Below are positions 6,045 through 7,361 of a DNA stretch of 7,361 bases, one piece after another (within the stretch, counting starts at the first letter, position 1; each line of letters begins with the position of its first letter). Under the pieces are notes generated by a model. The model ran no database searches and was not told where the DNA came from. It was given only the letters and a program-made list of their open reading frames with translations. The stretch is from Chloroflexota bacterium (GTDB taxonomy: Bacteria > Chloroflexota > Limnocylindria > Limnocylindrales > CSP1-4): NCBI GenBank assembly GCA_004298915.1, contig SCTE01000550.1, forward strand, positions 1 through 7,361, written 5' to 3'. Both the position numbers and the translations under genes were made by a program.

Positions 6045-6751
6045 CGAGCGAACCGGCCGGTCCGGGCACCGGGACTCCGGGCACCACGGCGATCTGGGCG
6101 ATCGTGCCATTGCGGGGCCTCGCGTCGGCCAAGACCCGGCTCGGCCCGGCCCTCGACGCCGACGCCCGCCTGAGGGTGGTCACGGCCATGGCCCACCGTA
6201 CGCTCCGAGCCACCCGTGACGCGCGCCGGCTGGCGGGGACGGTCCTCGTCACGGCGGATCCGGCCGCTGCCGACCTCGCAATGGGATATGGCGCGCGGAC
6301 GCTCGTCCAGCGGCTGCCGGGCCTCAACGCCGCGCTCCGCGAGGCCCGGGCCGAGGCCGTCCGGGCGGGCGCCGATGCCACGATCATCATCCCGATCGAC
6401 CTGCCCAGGATCGACGCGGATCGCATCGACGAGCTCCTCGATGCCATCGTCCCCGTGAGGGCCCGCCACGACGGCGATGAACCCGGGGAGGCGGGTCGCC
6501 CGATCGTCGGGCTGGTGCCGGACCGTCACGGCACCGGAACGAACATCCTCTTCTGCTGCCCGCCGGACGTGATCGACCCCGCCTTCGGCATCGAGAGCCT
6601 GGCCAGCCATCGCGCTGCGGCACTCGCGGCCGGGGCGCGCCTCGTCGAACTGGGGGGCCCGCTCGTCCTCGACGTGGACACCGGCGATGACCTCCTCGTC
6701 GCGGAAGCGGGCGGGGCCGAACGCTCGAAGGGGCCGGCCGATGCCGCCTGA
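6041..6751 (+). CDS. cofC: 2-phospho-L-lactate / PEP guanylyltransferase CofC
   Basis: CofC/FbiD condenses GTP with a phosphorylated C3 acid (2-phospholactate, phosphoenolpyruvate or 3-phosphoglycerate, depending on organism), making the unstable activated donor used by CofD. The 236-residue protein has the nucleotidyltransferase Rossmann pattern: IVPLRGLASAKTRLG (21-35), LVTADP (69-74), IIIPIDLPR (115-123) with the metal-binding aspartate, VPDRHGTGTNILF (159-171), an FGIESLASH block (182-190) and LDVDTGDDL (210-218). Residues 1-17 are a Gly/Pro/Thr-rich tail before the first strand. No better in-frame start follows, and the ATG is fixed by the ATGA overlap with cofD. The last 11 bases overlap cofE. 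Substrate choice cannot be assigned with confidence from the visible residues. Confidence 0.96.
   Translation: MTSEPAGPGTGTPGTTAIWAIVPLRGLASAKTRLGPALDADARLRVVTAMAHRTLRATRDARRLAGTVLVTADPAAADLAMGYGARTLVQRLPGLNAALREARAEAVRAGADATIIIPIDLPRIDADRIDELLDAIVPVRARHDGDEPGEAGRPIVGLVPDRHGTGTNILFCCPPDVIDPAFGIESLASHRAAALAAGARLVELGGPLVLDVDTGDDLLVAEAGGAERSKGPADAA
6728..6733 (+). promoter_or_regulatory. Shine-Dalgarno of cofE inside cofC
   Basis: AAGGGG lies 7 bases before the ATG at 6741 and is encoded within the last codons of cofC. It favours 6741 over the in-frame ATG at 6774, which has no such site. Confidence 0.65.
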
Positions 6752-7361
6752 CCCGCGCCCGGTCGCGCCGCCGATGCCGGGCCCGCCGGTCACGGTCATC
6801 GGCCTGCGCGGCATTCCCGAGGTCGCGCCGGGTGACGACCTCGCGACCCTCGTCCTGGCCGCCCTCGAGACGACGCCCGGTGTCCTCCCCCTCACCGCGG
6901 ACGATGTCCTCGTCGTCACCCAGAAGGTGGTCTCCAAGGCCGAGGGCGCCATCGTCGCGCTCGACGGCATCGTCCCTAGACCCGAGGCGATCGCCTTCGG
7001 CGAGCGCTGGGACCGCGATCCCCGCCAGCTCGAGGTGGTCCTCCGCGAGGCGCGCCGAGTGGTCCGGATGGCCAACGGGGTGGTCATCACCGAGACGAGC
7101 CACGGGTTCATCTGCGCCAACGGCGGCATCGACGCCAGCAACGTCGGTCCGTCGAGCGGCGACATCGTGACGCTCCTGCCGGTCGATCCGGATGCCTCTG
7201 CCGCGGGGCTGCGAACGGCGATCCGTGAACGGCACGGGATCGACGTCCCGGTGATCATCTCCGACTCGTTCGGGCGGCCCTGGCGCTGGGGGATCGTTGA
7301 CGTGGCGATCGGCGTGTCGGGGCTGCTGGCGATCGAGGACCTGCGCGGATCGCCCGATCGT
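6741..7361 (+). CDS. cofE: Coenzyme F420-0:L-glutamate ligase CofE (partial, cut by window end)
   Basis: CofE, or the N-terminal half of FbiB, uses GTP to attach L-glutamate residues to F420-0, making the gamma-linked tail of F420. The 207 visible residues show GIPEVAPGDDL (24-34), DVLVVTQKVVSKAEG (55-69), the DPRQLEVVLREARRVVR stretch (93-109), HGFICANGGIDASNV (121-135), LLPVDPDASA (145-154), VIISDSFGRPWRWG (171-184) and an IGVSGLLAIEDLRG block (190-203). All are in the normal order. A single-domain CofE is about 245-255 residues, so about 40-50 residues, or a further domain, lie beyond the edge. The start at 6741 overlaps the cofC end by 11 bases. Residues 2-16 form an unusual proline-rich tail (8 of 15 are Pro). 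An FbiB-type fusion with a nitroreductase domain cannot be excluded. Confidence 0.96.
   Translation, partial: MPPDPRPVAPPMPGPPVTVIGLRGIPEVAPGDDLATLVLAALETTPGVLPLTADDVLVVTQKVVSKAEGAIVALDGIVPRPEAIAFGERWDRDPRQLEVVLREARRVVRMANGVVITETSHGFICANGGIDASNVGPSSGDIVTLLPVDPDASAAGLRTAIRERHGIDVPVIISDSFGRPWRWGIVDVAIGVSGLLAIEDLRGSPDR

Noticed and set aside
5582..7258. Long open frame on the minus strand, 558 codons
   Set aside because: It is antisense to cofD, cofC and cofE, all of which show clear conserved motifs. The antisense product is low-complexity Arg/Ser/Ala/Pro sequence.
1..7361. CRISPR, insertion sequence, prophage, toxin-antitoxin or defence system
   Set aside because: No direct-repeat array, terminal inverted repeats, transposase, integrase or defence motif was seen. 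The genes are metabolic and composition looks even throughout.

Overview
This window is strongly G+C-rich, with tightly packed genes, frequent GTG starts and short overlaps between neighbours. It holds the tail of a coenzyme F420 pathway (cofD, cofC, cofE) next to three probable F420-using enzymes, so the host makes and uses F420. The combination of separate cofD, cofC and cofE genes, several luciferase-like and split-barrel F420 enzymes, and a DUF1684 protein fits a soil- or water-type Chloroflexota (Thermomicrobia, Limnocylindria or a relative). A high-G+C actinobacterium is the main alternative. This placement is inferred from gene content only, since no rRNA or tRNA is present.

Layout, left half (minus strand, read right to left): an S-methyl-5'-thioadenosine phosphorylase (GTG start at 2715) is followed 4 bases later by a luciferase-like F420-dependent oxidoreductase (1859 to 999). 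After an 80-base gap comes a small zinc-ribbon, single-pass membrane protein (918 to 442). Its stop codon overlaps the start of an inositol-monophosphatase-family gene (445 to the window edge, N-terminal 148 residues only). The first two genes look like one transcript, and the last two are coupled by an ATGA overlap.

Right half (plus strand): a DUF1684 protein (2852 to 3601) diverges from the phosphorylase gene across a 136-base intergenic region. That region carries a -10-like hexamer on each strand and an inverted repeat between them. After a 68-base gap with a perfect 16-base palindrome comes a run of five closely packed genes: a PPOX-type split-barrel F420 enzyme (3670), an Rv1855c-like luciferase-family oxidoreductase (4121), cofD (5070), cofC (6041) and cofE (6741, cut by the window end). 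Gaps or overlaps here are 19 bases, then 8, 4 and 11 bases of overlap, as expected for one translationally coupled operon.

How they work together: CofC activates a phosphorylated C3 acid with GTP. CofD transfers the resulting phospho-acyl moiety to FO. CofE adds the glutamate tail. The PPOX and luciferase-family proteins encoded just upstream are probable users of the finished cofactor, so the operon joins cofactor assembly with cofactor use. FO synthase (cofG/cofH or fbiC) and any dehydro-F420-0 reductase are not in the window. I found no mobile element, CRISPR array, RNA gene or convincing new defence or metabolic system. The points of interest are context, regulatory dyads and small protein oddities.
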